Part shown: positions 43,752 through 54,875 of the stretch, one piece after another | How the letters are laid out: every line of letters starts with the position of its first letter | Position numbering within the stretch: position 1 is the stretch's first letter | Origin: Pararge aegeria | Lineage: Eukaryota > Arthropoda > Insecta > Lepidoptera > Nymphalidae | Length of the DNA: 64,000 nt | Direction: 5' to 3' | Assembly (NCBI RefSeq): GCF_905163445.1 | Contig: NC_053200.1 | Location: forward strand, 7,316,001 to 7,380,000 | Made by a program: the position numbers and the translations under genes | The notes under the pieces: generated by a model | What the model was told of the DNA's origin: nothing | Seen by the model: only the letters and a program-made list of their open reading frames with translations | Databases searched by the model: none

Positions 43752-43890
43752 CCAGCATACCGTATACCCACTGCTGGACGTAGGTCTTACTTATGGAGTT
43801 CTAAATTCGTTGGTCTTAAGAACTTGCGGCTTGCGACTACCTGCGATTCGTTTGATATCGTCTGTCCATCAAAACAGAGGTTTTTTTATA
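43752..43890 (-). pseudogene. RTE-like LINE 3' fragment
   Basis: ccactgctggacgtaggtc ... gcgattcgtttgatatcgtctgtcc matches the family 3' region. Directly followed by a Helitron-like element. Confidence 0.5.
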
Positions 43891-43897
43891 GTAATTA

Positions 43898-44320
43898 CTA
43901 GCTGTTACCCGTGACTTCGTTTGCGTTTGATTTTGTTTTTTGATGTGGCATTCAATTTAGTTGTAGCTCTAAAAAAAATAAGTATTCAGTATCGCTAAAG
44001 CCTTAAATGAACGGTTTGCTTCTGTCCGCTGAGGAGTTCTGTCCTCTATCTTCAACCACATTCATCAGATCTACACAAAGTTTAGGCAAAATTAAACACA
44101 TATTATAACCTCTATAGTACAAAAACAATTACTTAAATCAGTTATAATTTGTCGGAGTTATGGTGCAAAGGATTCGAGATTAATGTTGAGATAAAAAGTA
44201 TCCCATATTATTTTTAACACTTCCAACAAAGTTTCATGAGGATCGGTTAAGTAGTTTTTGCGTGAAAGCGTAACAAACAAACTTACATTGCCATTTATAA
44301 TAATATAGTAGTAGTAGGGA
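43898..44320 (-). mobile_element. Helitron-like element, full length, minus strand
   Basis: Read on the minus strand it starts TCCCTACTACTAC, contains gttacgctttcacgcaaaaac and ends gggtaacagCTAG, flanked by A and T. It inserted next to an RTE fragment. No ORF, hence non-autonomous. (GTA)n and (GGGATA)n expansions blur its 5' end. Confidence 0.5.
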
Positions 44321-44719
44321 TAGGGATAGGGAGTGATGAACCAAGCAGATGGCCAACCTGATGGTAAGTTGAAAACCATCGCCTATAAAAAAAAAAAACA
44401 TCTTTATTCTAAATTCTAACTTCTAATTGTTCTACGTAAAAGTACTACTTATGTTTTTACATATCCACTTTGATGGATATTGTTAATAAGGGTCTTCTCT
44501 TATTTACATTATCTGTCAATAATATGTGTAAGCCCATATTCTAAAGTTTCATAATTAAGTTATAAGTTTGCTGTCAATTTTAATGTATTCGTTAGATTTA
44601 TTAGCGGCTACTTAATTGGTGTATGTGTTATTTTCTTTGTACTTATTACGCCGTATATATTAAGTATTAAGTATACTGTTTGGGCCTTAATAAATAAAAT
44701 AAAATTAACAGAGCAACAC
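44321..44719. other. AT-rich DNA with a short repeat fragment
   Basis: gcagatggccaacctgatggtaag (44343-44366) resembles a common moth repeat. Otherwise nothing recognised. Confidence 0.35.
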
Positions 44720-44811
44720 TTCACAGGGTCACCAAGGAGCACGTCCCGCAGGTGTTAAGCCTCGTGTGCCAGTAATTACACCAGTCAACACGCCCTTCAG
44801 AACCGAACACA
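44720..44811 (-). repeat. Repeat O fragment
   Basis: cgtgtgccagtaattacacc ... cgcccttcagaaccgaacac is the complement of the block in 50695-50800 (gtctgaagggcgtgg...). A SINE-A abuts it. Confidence 0.45.
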
Positions 44812-45066
44812 CACAATAAATATACTACGACAATACACAAATCGCCATCTAGCCCCAAAGTAAGCGTTGCCTGTGTTATGGGCGCTAAGATGACTGATGA
44901 ATACCTATTTATGAATAATATACACAAATACTTATAAAATACATATAAACACCCAGGCACTGAAAAACCTGTTCATCACACAAACATTTTCCAGCTGTGT
45001 GAATCGAACCCACGGCCCTTGACTCAGAAAGCAAGGTCGTTGCCCACTTCGCCAATCGGTCGTCAC
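44812..45066 (-). mobile_element. SINE-A copy, near full length
   Basis: Tail aataaatatactacgac, complete core, head with B-box complement gaatcgaaccc and an altered A box (cccacttcgccaatcgg). Confidence 0.8.
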
Positions 45067-45109
45067 ATAACATGGTGGTAGTACTTACTGCTACCATCGC
45101 TGAGATTAC

Positions 45110-45230
45110 AGGTGCAGGATCGCATTTCCAACAGTTTGCGACCCCAGCATCCATCGATTCTCCGAGCTATAATATATTGCCTTGCCCATTGCAACTTGCA
45201 ACTCTTGTTTGCAACTGTCTTTTGTCCTGA
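45110..45230 (-). pseudogene. RTE-like LINE 3' fragment
   Basis: gcgaccccagcatccatcgattctccgagctat matches 4885-4915. Only part of the tail remains. Confidence 0.5.
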
Positions 45231-45912
45231 AACCACAGCTGTGTCATTCTTCTACAGATTTCCTGAAGTAGGAGATATACCTATGAATTAAGTTATTACA
45301 TTCTTGAAATAAAAATAAACAAATGCAAGTATAAAACGACATATTTTGTGATATTTATTTACTTGCGGAAAAACCAGAATAATAAAAGGGATAAGACTTG
45401 TTCAAGTCATTGGGATATTAACTCATAATGCTTCCGCAATGTAGACTCAAAAGAAAAGGCAATATAGAAGCACTTATCATGATAATATATCATTTTACCA
45501 ACGTAATAACTTTTGTTTGTAAGAATATGCCAATTGCGGCAACAGATTTCAGTAAATCCCTCCGTTGTCAATATTCAACTAACTCATACGAAGGGTATTA
45601 TGAAAAATAATTTTCATAGTAGGTATATTTATTATGGATTTCCGCAAAGTAACGCCTGCTTCTATCCAATATTCATACGAGCGCTTTGCGTGCTCTTCTC
45701 CCATACCTGCGCATTATATACGCATATATATTACGCATTATATAGCCGTCACACGTTGTTGTCTATACAGTAGTAGTTAAATTTTGTAGAAACCATATTT
45801 GCATAATTTGGATTCGCCTACTGTTGTTTGGAAAAAATTAGGAGCTTAGATAAAAAAACTTTTTTGAAATGTGATTCGCTTACCATACCTATTACAACCT
45901 ACTAGCCCGCCA
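45231..45912. other. AT-rich DNA, nothing recognised
   Basis: Includes a local gcattatatacgc/gcattatata repeat near 45710-45750. No gene recognised. Confidence 0.4.
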
Positions 45913-46200
45913 GTTTGTTTGATTAAAAAAATCTCCGCGGAAAAAGTTTATTTTCCAGAGCTTAAAATGTATCCTGTTTGTAGCCATGGTGCTAAGATAT
46001 ATAGGCTTTGCAAAATTATCTAGATCACGTTTTCTGCAAAGCTTAACACAGGTGACAAATTTTATCTTGTGATTAATGGGAAGCAAATTTGTTTGATTGA
46101 TAAAAACTCTGCGGAAAAAGTTTATTTTCCAAATCTTAAACTATATCCTTTCTGTATCCATGTTGCTAGACTATTTAGACTTTGCAAAATTGCCAAACAA
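45913..46200. repeat. Diverged tandem duplication, period about 174 bp
   Basis: 45913-46027 and 46087-46200 share tttgtttgatt, ctcygcggaaaaagtttattttcc, a cttaaaatgtatcct-like block, tgcta and ggctttgcaaaatt in the same order. The shared gcggaaaaag lies 174 bp apart. Confidence 0.65.
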
Positions 46201-46877
46201 ACACATGGCCACATTTAAAGATTTAAAGTTTATTTTTCTTTCCAAAGAAACACACAGAAACACTTATAGATTTAAAGAAATAGTGAATAGATTATGTACT
46301 GAGGCTGGCGACCGAGGAGGTTTTAGTGGTTAGAAATCACACATATCCCACTTATATCTTTTAAGAAGATTTCCCCCGTCAACCAAAACAAAAAAGTTTG
46401 GATTGTTTCAAACCTTTCTGAATCATTATTTGAATATATTAGTAACGCTGTATGGACACGGTCTCAAAGACGTTAATTAATTAACATTATGTAGTTTAGC
46501 GTTCCGTTATAATTTATAACAATCTCGTTCTCTTTTGAATTCGGTTAAAACTCGACATAATAAAAAACCTATCAAAGACGTTTTCAATGGTCCTTGAAGA
46601 TTAATAGACCGATGAAAAAAACTCTTCACCCGCACTTCGATGGGCAAGGATCTCATTTCGCAGACTTGGCTTTTAACGAATGATTCAATTAGTTAGCCAT
46701 TTTGAAATGGATTTGTGAATGTGTGGAACTTAATAACATAAGTATTTATTTTAATTCTCATTTCATGTATATCCTAATTATTACGAAAGAAATTAATTAA
46801 AACTAAGAAGAGTTTTAAGTGTTTTTGTCTTGATCTAAAAAGATCTTAAATTTTGCATTAATGTTTTTTCAACCAAC
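46201..46877. other. AT-rich DNA, nothing recognised
   Basis: No gene recognised. Confidence 0.5.
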
Positions 46878-47110
46878 CTAAAAAAAGAGGAGGTTCTAAA
46901 TTCGCCTCTGCCTATGTTTGTTTTTTGTATATTTGTTACGCGATTACTCCGCCATTCATACACCAATTTTGATGTTTTTTTTTCTGTTTGGCTTGTCAAA
47001 ACTCAGAGGTGGTCCCATTTTAAGTTGATGAAGAGCCGAGACAACTTCTAAACCATTGCTCCCCCGCTTCCCCGTAACTACCCGGCTTCGGGGAAGCAAT
47101 ATTTTGTAGA
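46878..47110 (+). repeat. Repeat P fragment
   Basis: aaaagaggaggttctaaattcg, then accaattttgatgtttttttttctg, then gaggtggtcccattttaa. I recall this order as a common moth repeat. No second copy in the window. Confidence 0.4.
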
Positions 47111-47284
47111 AGTTTATGAGCAGTGGATATTTGACTATTATAACTTGATATGATTGTAGAAAATTACTAGACACTTTCAATGCTACAAAAGGCATTACTT
47201 TTTACATGGCACCGAATTAAAAATGTTGTAGGAAATATTTATTTTTAGTTGATATTGCCGCCAAGGGGAGTGCTTGCCCGTGTA

Positions 47285-47450
47285 TATTTATATTTTATAT
47301 TTATATTTATATTTATATTTATATTTATATTTATATTTATATTTATATTTATATTTATATTTATATTTATATTTATATTTATATTTATATTTATATTTAT
47401 ATTTATATTTATATTTATATTTATATTTATATTTATATTTATATTTATTT
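47285..47450. repeat. (ATTTAT)n hexanucleotide microsatellite
   Basis: About 26 nearly perfect units. Spurious ORFs through it translate as Phe-Ile or Tyr-Leu repeats and are not genes. Confidence 0.95.
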
Positions 47451-48602
47451 ATTTTGCATCCATGCCTTCACATAGTCATGAAGCTCTGTCAGGGCATAGC
47501 AATAACAAACAGTTTGACCCTTATAACTATTACAAATACACGATATCAGGATTCTAATTAGTGTTAGTAGAAATATATATTAGGTGTCAGAATAATTAGT
47601 TACTATTAAAGATCGTCAGGTTAATAAATCTATTTTAATATTTGATATTATATAACATAGTATTAGTATACATTTATTATTTCCTATTATCTACTTTTAA
47701 AATATACAGCCGATTAGATAATGCATGTCGTGAAGTTGATGGATGGATGGATACAAGGCGTGGAAGGATGGATGGAGGCAAGGTGGATGTACCTTGCAAG
47801 CGCTACGAAATGTTGCGCGGTTGTTGTAACATGGGATGGTTTCCTCAAACTATAAATTGAGCCATCTGCTTGTTACGTCAATAATAACTATAAAAAAAAT
47901 AATTACAAAATAATATATTGTAAAAGCTTATGATTTGTACAGTTTAGAACCTATTTTTCGCTAATAATATTATATTTGGTACCTGGAATACAGTATGTTT
48001 CTATTCGAATCTAACAATCTTATTTAAAAAATTTGTCCCGAATACTTATGTTACAGATAAGAGAGTGAACCTAGCAAGAATTTTGTTTGCCATAACATCT
48101 GACGTTGAGATTAACCAAGGCATTTACATATTGAAATTACAAACTCTCCGGAGAATTTGTTTATGTTAAAGAGATAGTAAAAGCTAAAACAGGAATACAA
48201 ATTACTTCGCAAACAGTATACAAGACTTCAGAATTTAAAACAAATATTTGGTTGACCTATCCCTTTAGCAAGAAAAATGTAATATCAAAATTTTAGCTGT
48301 TTGACAAACAGCTAACACATTTAATATGTAAAATAATATTAGTAGTATTTTGATATAAATTTAGCAGATGTGTTTAAAAAAACCAGTGTGGGCACAATAT
48401 GAACATGCTTGATGATTAATAGCGGGACAAGATCCTATTTTTTATTTAATTACGAGTAGTTTATTAGTTTTGGTGGCATCGCAAAAAAAATTACATAATT
48501 TAATGTAAATATTTCGTAATTTGACCTAATAAAACACGATTACATAACAATCCCATCAACGAAGCGATTCCATTAACTTGTTTTTTATTAACACGTGTTA
48601 AT
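47451..48602. other. AT-rich DNA with a GATG-rich patch
   Basis: 47736-47790 holds imperfect GGAT/GATG tandem units. A 10-bp hairpin (ttagctgttt / aaacagctaa) lies at about 48292-48315. No gene recognised. Confidence 0.4.
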
Positions 48603-48945
48603 GGGAGCGGGCGATGAAGAGAGCTATGTTGGGAGTATCTCTACGTGATAAAATCAGGAATGAGGAGATCCGTAGAAGAACTGGAGTTACCGACATAGCT
48701 CAGAGTCAGCGAGTCGCAAAACTGAAGTGAAAATGGGCGGGGCACATAGCTCGAAGAACTGATGGACGTTGGGGTTCCAAGGTGCTGGAATAGCGACCCC
48801 GCTCAGGTAAACGCAGCGTTGGTCGGCCTCCAACGAGGTGTACCGACGACATCAAACGAGTCGCTGGGAGCCGCTGAAAACAAGCGGAACTCCCTACAAA
48901 ATACCTAAGTCCAGCAGTGGACTTCAATCGGTTGAAATGATGAAT
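48603..48945 (+). pseudogene. RTE-like LINE ORF C-terminus and 3' tail
   Basis: Best-preserved coding copy of this family. The plus strand reads RAMLGVSLRDKIRNEEIRRR, then KWAGHIARRTDGRWGSKVLE (stop) RPRSGKRSVGRPPTRCTDDI, with in-frame stops before KWAG, after VLE and after VAGSR. It ends gtccagcagtggacttcaatcgg and a gatgatgaatg tail. Used here to interpret the other fragments. Confidence 0.75.
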
Positions 48946-49448
48946 GGGATCGCTATTGTTATGTTATCGTGTTTTATAAGGTCAGATATACTAACATTGA
49001 TTTGACTTATTCAACTATTTAATTGAATCTCAAGCTTAAGGCGCTGTAAGAGAAAAGACGAATACCTTTTGAAAGTAGTGTCATCTATTTTTACACACAA
49101 GGACTTAAATAATTATAAATGTTACATTGTTATACGGATATAAGAGTCTCAGCTTCTGTTATTGACCACGAGACGACTAACACACACACACAACACAGCT
49201 AATTTAGTAGTTCCCCCAATTCCTATTATCAAGGTGGGTTTTGCCCATATATAGTAAGCCTATTTTATTTCGACAATATCCCGCGCCTTGTATGGCTCAC
49301 TGGTTAAATTTCTATAGTGAAACCGTACGATAGAACAGTAACTTAGTATGAAATTGTAGACCTTATCAGCGTTTTCGATTTTCAATTAAGAACCGTTAAC
49401 AGTATTGCGTTCACGCACCAAATTCTCAACACCGACTCAGCTGGAATT
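48946..49448. other. Intergenic DNA with a short (CA)n
   Basis: A CA run lies at 49180-49196. No gene recognised. Confidence 0.5.
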
Positions 49449-49671
49449 AATAAATAATAAATATAATACGACAATACACACATCGCCAACTAGCCCCATG
49501 AAAGCGTAGCTTGTGTTATGGGTACTCAGCTGACTGATGAATACTTACTAAATAATATATAACATATAAAACATATTTAACACCAAGACACAGATCATGT
49601 TCATCACACAAACATTTTGCAGTTGTGGCAATCGAACCTACAGCCTTTTACTCAGAAAGCAGGGTCACGGC
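49449..49671 (-). mobile_element. SINE-A copy, head-damaged
   Basis: Tail and core present (atcgccaactagcccc). The head is mutated at the B box (gcaatcgaacctacag) and the A box is lost. Confidence 0.75.
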
Positions 49672-49926
49672 AAATAGTCCAGTAGTTTCAGACAGTAGCC
49701 TGCTCGTTCGCCACGCGTCACGCAGTTTAAAAAAATACTTATCTCCCCTGCGTCTATTGTTATTACAATTTTCCATTTTTGGCTTTGTTAGCCTGGAAGA
49801 TAAAAATATCTACCTAATTTTTATCTATATCTGACTTGCTCTTTTCTTTTTCGCGGTGTACAGTAAAACTCAAAATTTATTCATTCATTCACTTTATGCC
49901 ACATGACATAAACACACACATACAGT

Positions 49927-50000
49927 GTCGGATTAGTGGGTAAGACTTTGGCTTGTCTTCTGGAGCTACCGAGTCCAATCCCTGGCACGCACCTTACATC
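49927..50000 (+). mobile_element. SINE-B head fragment
   Basis: ggattagtgggtaagacttt ... gagtccaatccctggcacgcacc carries the A- and B-box regions. The body is missing. Confidence 0.55.
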
Positions 50001-50111
50001 AAATAAATGTTATACTTAACGGATAATGTTGATAGTATTAAGTGGGTATGGTCTACAAAAGCGATTATAATGGCACTAATATAACTCATTCGTGGAATAT
50101 AGTTTAAAGCT

Positions 50112-50285
50112 CGTTTTAAATCAAATCAAAATTTATTTATTTCAAGTAGCAAGACAAGCACTTTTGAAACGTTGTCTATTTGTTTGTAGGGATTTAAGCA
50201 CCGCGCGGTTCGGAAGGCAGATTCTACCGAGTTTTAAGAGGCCAGGAAGGGTGCAATTTACTATTTCCAATATAAACATTGAATA
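50112..50285 (-). mobile_element. Repeat M copy, minus strand
   Basis: aagcacttttgaaacgttg ... cgcggttcggaaggcagattctacc is the complement of the 30480-30645 copy. Confidence 0.55.
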
Positions 50286-50342
50286 ATTAAACGATCATTG
50301 ATTATATCTTATGCTAAATGAAAGGGGAGCCGACTGCTTTTG

Positions 50343-50545
50343 AACAAATTCAAAATTCAAATTAAAAAATATTTTATTCATGTAGACCTTATTACAGGCA
50401 CTTATGAAGCGTTCACAATTAACATGTTACACTTATGTTAGTGATGGTGGTAACTGTATTCGTTAAATTAAAACTAAAGCTAGGAGGGTTCCAAACGCGC
50501 CCTGGTCTAATAAGAGCCCACAACAAACTTAGCCAGGTTTCAACA
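50343..50545 (-). mobile_element. Repeat D copy
   Basis: (ATTCAAA)n tail, catgtagaccttattacagg, ccaaacgcgccctggtctaa and cacaacaaacttagccagg. Confidence 0.65.
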
Positions 50546-50694
50546 ACAACTTCATCATCAAAAAATAATTCGTTAATTGTACAGTCAACTATATTATATT
50601 TACGTTAGTGGCATACAATTAGTTTCATAACATTACTTTCATGAACAATTTCACTAAGGATACTATAGTAGTTTTTTGTGACAGAGCTTATCTG

Positions 50695-50800
50695 GGAAAA
50701 TACTACTACTTATTTCGGCCGCCATGCAGCTTTGAGGTTTAACTGTCTGAAGGGCGTGGTTGCCGGTATAACAGGCGAATGAAGCTTAACACTTACGCCT
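50695..50800 (+). repeat. Repeat O copy
   Basis: ttcggccgccatgcagctttg, gtctgaagggcgtggttgcc, gcttaacacttacgcc. Same order as 53062-53190. Confidence 0.5.
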
Positions 50801-50929
50801 CCGATCGATGAACACGGCGAATTGAATATCCTAAGATATGTTGCCCTATAGAGGCGATGATTTTCCATTTACGATCATTTGAATCATTTGCTTGGTCAAG
50901 CCCTTTCATTTCATACCCATATTGAGAAA

Positions 50930-51095
50930 GTTTGGAAAAAAATGTAATCCGCCATTTTGTGGCGGCGGCCATCTTGACCCGGCATTCACCAAACAAGAAC
51001 ACTCTCTACTAATTCACCTTTCAAACAAAAGACTAATCAAAATCGGTTCATCCGATCGGAACGATGCCACAGAAACACACACACACACACACACG
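50930..51095 (+). repeat. Repeat Q copy with (CA)n tail
   Basis: ccgccattttgtggcggcgg, then caaaatcggttcatccg, gaacgatgccacag and a CA tract at 51068-51093. The same tail begins the window. Confidence 0.5.
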
Positions 51096-51159
51096 CAGAC
51101 CTGTTCTTGAAGTGATGATGATCAGGTGTGATTACAACCAAGTGCTAGTGTTTATCTAT

Positions 51160-51545
51160 ACTTATAATAAAACTGTAACTGGAAGATTTCTGTACATTTA
51201 AAATATTTAGAAAATTTTGAACGGGGGATGCTTTAAAATCATCGATACTAAGTCCAAAACAGATTTTTATTTATTTTTTGTCTGTCTGTCTGTCTGTCCG
51301 GGCATCAGGTGAAACTACTGAACGGATTTAAATAAAATTTGGTCCCCATAAAACGTAAGTTTCCTCCAGGAAATGGGATGAAAATGTTTATCAATTTTAC
51401 GTTATTGCTCCGTTAAATTTGAACTGATTTGAATAATTCTTTTTTTATTTTAAAGTGTATACTATCAAGCATGTTTCGTCTAATTTTAATGAAGATCTGA
51501 TGAATATTGTTGGTATTGGTATTGGACAACGATCGAATGCAGGCG
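51160..51545 (+). repeat. Repeat R
   Basis: cttataataaaactgtaactgg, (GTCT)n at 51276-51298, gaaactactgaacggattta and gaagatctgatgaa. The order is typical of a lepidopteran repeat. Class not determined and no ORF. Confidence 0.4.
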
Positions 51546-51550
51546 TGCCA

Positions 51551-51762
51551 TCCTACTAATATTATAAATGCGAAAATTGGTGATGATGGATGTATGGATA
51601 TATGTATTTAAATATTAACTAAAATAATCACAACTTACTTACTCAGTATACCACTTAAAATAATAGTAGGTACATAGCTCACAATGATTATTATTTTAGC
51701 ATCAGATCTATTCTAGCCTCCCGATTGACTCATACGCGGACGAAGCCGCGTTGGTCTGCTAG
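51551..51762 (+). mobile_element. Helitron-like element, 212 bp, complete termini
   Basis: Starts TCCTACTAATATTATAAATG after an A, and ends ...gctCTAG (CTAG at 51759-51762) before a T. Hairpin CGCGG-acgaag-CCGCG (51735-51750) sits 8 bases before CTAG. 5'-TC, 3'-CTRR, a subterminal hairpin and A^T insertion are the structural marks of Helitrons. No coding capacity. Confidence 0.65.
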
Positions 51763-52001
51763 TATTAAAAATAAAATTAAAACCATCGTGATCTACTCGT
51801 ACTTACTCTTTGTACTTATTCATACAAATGTTACAGGTGTTACATATAGTAGATAACATATTCAAAACATACAGTATAGTTGTTACTAAACTTGGAAGCG
51901 TTATTATTCAAAGCATTAATAATTCCTTCTCATCAAAATTATTGAGGCATGAACAAGGGAATGTATATTATGTGTAATAAACTTTTGTACTTTACTAACT
52001 A

Positions 52002-52095
52002 TTGCCCGCAACTTCGCTCGCGTTTATTAGGGTATTTTAAAAATCCGTCGAACCGTTAATTTTCCTAGGGATATTTTGTAAGTAAGTATAAGTTT
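52002..52095 (-). mobile_element. Helitron-like terminus, degenerate
   Basis: actaactattgcccgcaactt and cgctcgcgtttattag match the family 3' end on the minus strand. CTAG is mutated to ctaac. Confidence 0.35.
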
Positions 52096-52916
52096 AAGTA
52101 TATATTATAAGTACTTTAATCATGTAGTAGTTACATAACTTTTACGTACCATCAATAGTTTACTCAGCGCACGCCGAATAATGAATTTTATTGGCAAAAT
52201 TTTGCTCATTTGGGTTACATTATAGCAATTTTCTGGATCTAATTTTTTTCTCTAATTCTATTAAAAATGTTATAAGCATTGATTTATTATGTTACTATCG
52301 GTTATAATGCAAAAATTGCTGTTAGTAAGAAAGTACCTACATTTCACTTGTACTTTCACTTGTTCGGTAGATGTATTAGTAGTATAGAGGACCCTGCTGC
52401 CCGTGTTTCTTTATATTCTTTTAGACGCCTCATACGACACAGGAAGAGTATCGATGCTGACAACGTTATTCTGATAAACCGTCCCCACATGGCGTCTATA
52501 TTCACGTCCGAACAAGTCCTGAGATTTTTTTTTTTTAATTTTAGTAAGGATGATCAACGGACGGACGGATATGTACCTACACTTGTAGGTCACTTATCTC
52601 ATAAAATACAATGAACGATGTATTCAGAAACAGTCGTTACCATTGTTCATACTTCATTTAGCAGAATAGGCAATCCATTAAGGGTAGATCGATATGACGG
52701 GATAATTAATGACATCGGATATTAGCGATATTATTGACAAGTTGACACACTCTGAAGTACAAATGTAGCCGTTAGTTTCGAAAACATACTTATTACATAT
52801 GCATTCAGAGTAATGTTACTTTATTCTTTTTAACACGAGGTATTTTACTTTATTGTTTTTTTTTTATTCAACCAGCCCCTGTAGTAAACTCGCTTCAAAT
52901 CAGTAATATTTCTCCT
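52096..52916. other. AT-rich DNA, nothing recognised
   Basis: An ORF of 111 codons at 52279-52614 has no recognisable motif and ends in a poly-Phe run from a T tract, so I do not call it. Confidence 0.5.
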
Positions 52917-52966
52917 GCTCTTGTTTTTTAATGCTCCTGTTTTTTAATGCTCCTGTTTTTTAATTG
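52917..52966. repeat. Short tandem repeat, about 3 x 17 bp
   Basis: gctcctgttttttaat is repeated three times with one variant (gctcttg). Confidence 0.85.
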
Positions 52967-53061
52967 TACTCGTTATATGGGGGACGTCAATGTATGATGT
53001 CACATAAAACTGTCATTATAAAATCGTAATATTTTCGAACTCATCTGCGGAAGTAATACCA

Positions 53062-53250
53062 CTATGATTATTTTTGTCGCCAAGCAGCATTGCAGTGTTT
53101 CAGTCTGAAGAGTATGGTACATGAGTCTTAACACCAACTCCTAAGATTGATGATTTTTGTTTATAATTTAATTTCTGTTAGGTGTACAATAAAGTGTATT
53201 TTCATTTCATTTCATTTCATTTCATTTCATTTTCATTTCATTTTCATCAT
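53062..53250 (+). repeat. Repeat O copy with (ATTTC)n tail
   Basis: tcgccaagcagcattgcag, cagtctgaagagtatgg, gtcttaacaccaactcc, tgtacaataaag, then ATTTC pentamers at about 53199-53245. The polyadenylation-like string plus microsatellite tail suggests a LINE/SINE 3' end. Confidence 0.6.
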
Positions 53251-54295
53251 AGGGCGGCAATTTGTACGACGAGTTCCGACTGTATCGAAACCAGAAACCG
53301 ATGGTAAATAGCCCTCAAGTCCAATAAATAAAGAAGTGAAAATGCTACACAAATTATTAAAAAGCTACTAACTTTCCTAATGGGTACTTATATTAACAAA
53401 ACAGGAGTAAAACGTAAAACTTTTTTTTTCATAAGGCCTCACTCAAACATGTTCAGGTAATTGTATTGAAACGATTCGGGATGTCCGGAATAGATAACCT
53501 AACCTAACTTATTATAAGACTAAAAAGCAAGCAAGCTAGCAAAAGTGACAGAACATTGCCTGATAAATATGTTTCCTAAAGCAGCCAATTGTAATCTGTA
53601 TGCAGCTTGTTGCTTTATTATTCAAGAGTTGGTTCTTTTTTTTTAGTTTAGGTCAAACTTGGAGGAAATATCAGTTTTATAATTTTTGTTTCGTTATTTA
53701 TAAAATTGCAGCTTGTAACCATTGTAACAATATCAACGTGTAAAAATCTGAAAAATCGTTAAATTTAAATCGATTTAAAGAAATGGTGAAAAGTGTAATT
53801 TTTTTCACTTAAAAATGTGACTACATAGTCTATCTGTGCTTTTTGCTTTTATGATTCTTACTTCCTTTGTAGGGGGTTGACCGCAGAGGTCCTTCATTAA
53901 AAGTAAAATTAAGGGAAAAGGAAATAATGGAAAATTTTAAGGAAACATTGATGAATATTCTTTACATGCTTCGCATAATAATAAGCTTCGAATAAGTTTA
54001 TGTTATAATCATTGGCGTCTAAAACGTGGATAAACTAAATGGTTGGAATAATACCTCTCTGAGGACTCGTAAGTGATTTATCTATCTCTATAAGAGACAA
54101 GCTTTCTTTTATTTACTTGATATGACTTATTTACTTGAGAGCCGATTTTATAATGTGGTATAGGTCAAATAAAGGTACCATATAATTAGTGGGAACTTCT
54201 AAAAATATACAATATGTCTAATTATTAACAAGATTCTACATACTAATACATAAATCATTTGAAAATAAATTACGTACAATATAATATTGTGATAA
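53251..54295. other. AT-rich DNA, nothing recognised
   Basis: No gene or bounded repeat recognised. Confidence 0.5.
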
Positions 54296-54875
54296 ATATA
54301 CTACGACAACGAAAGATAGCTCTTTCTCTCTGTGTATAAATGAGTGCATCGATCGGCTGTCTCTAATATTTTCAGGCAATGACTTCCATAGGTGTGTAGC
54401 GTGGACGGAGATTGCTTTTTGTTAGAAAATAGTGTTATGTGAAGGGACATGAAGAGGATTTTTTGACACGGAAACTGAGCTTTATACGCTCACACAAATA
54501 ATCGGGAAAAGACAAATTATGAAGGATGTTGAAAATGACAATTAAAATATGCACATTCCGTGGAAAACGAATAACCAGCCATTTTAAAAGACAACGTAAA
54601 TAAGAAACTTGGTCGAATTTGTGCAATTTGAAAATGAAGCGAATGCACAAATTCTGAACTTTTTCAAGTAGCTCTTCAGTGGCATCCAAATAGCAGACGT
54701 CGGCGTAATCAAGTAATGGAAACAACAGAGATTGAGCCAACATACATTTGCTATGAAGTGAAAGAAAAAACTTAAGCCTCTTCAATGAATGAACAGTATA
54801 GTGCATACTTTTGCTTACCTGGTTTATATGAACTGACCAATTTAAATTACTGTCGATCGGTAGCCATAGGTTTTA
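54296..54875 (-). pseudogene. CR1/Jockey-group LINE fragment, minus strand
   Basis: The minus strand reads NLWLPIDSNLNWSVHINQVS, then SLKRLKFFLSLHSKCMLAQS, LLFPLLDYADVCYLD and VQNLCIRFIFKLHKFDQVSY. These align in order with NLGLTIDSSFSWGPHVSEVG...IDYGDACYLD...NLCIRFIFGLRKFDRIS of the ORF at 15468-17651. The thumb/C-terminal part remains; the catalytic RT motifs are gone. A stop lies just upstream of NLW. The SINE-A-like string aaatatactacgacaac at 54296-54312 borders it. Confidence 0.75.

Noticed and set aside
47249..47561. ORFs of about 100 codons with Phe-Ile or Tyr-Leu repeats
   Set aside because: They are translations of the ATTTAT microsatellite in two frames.
52279..52614. 111-codon plus-strand ORF
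   Set aside because: No recognisable motif, a poly-Phe run from a T tract and no splice or promoter context.
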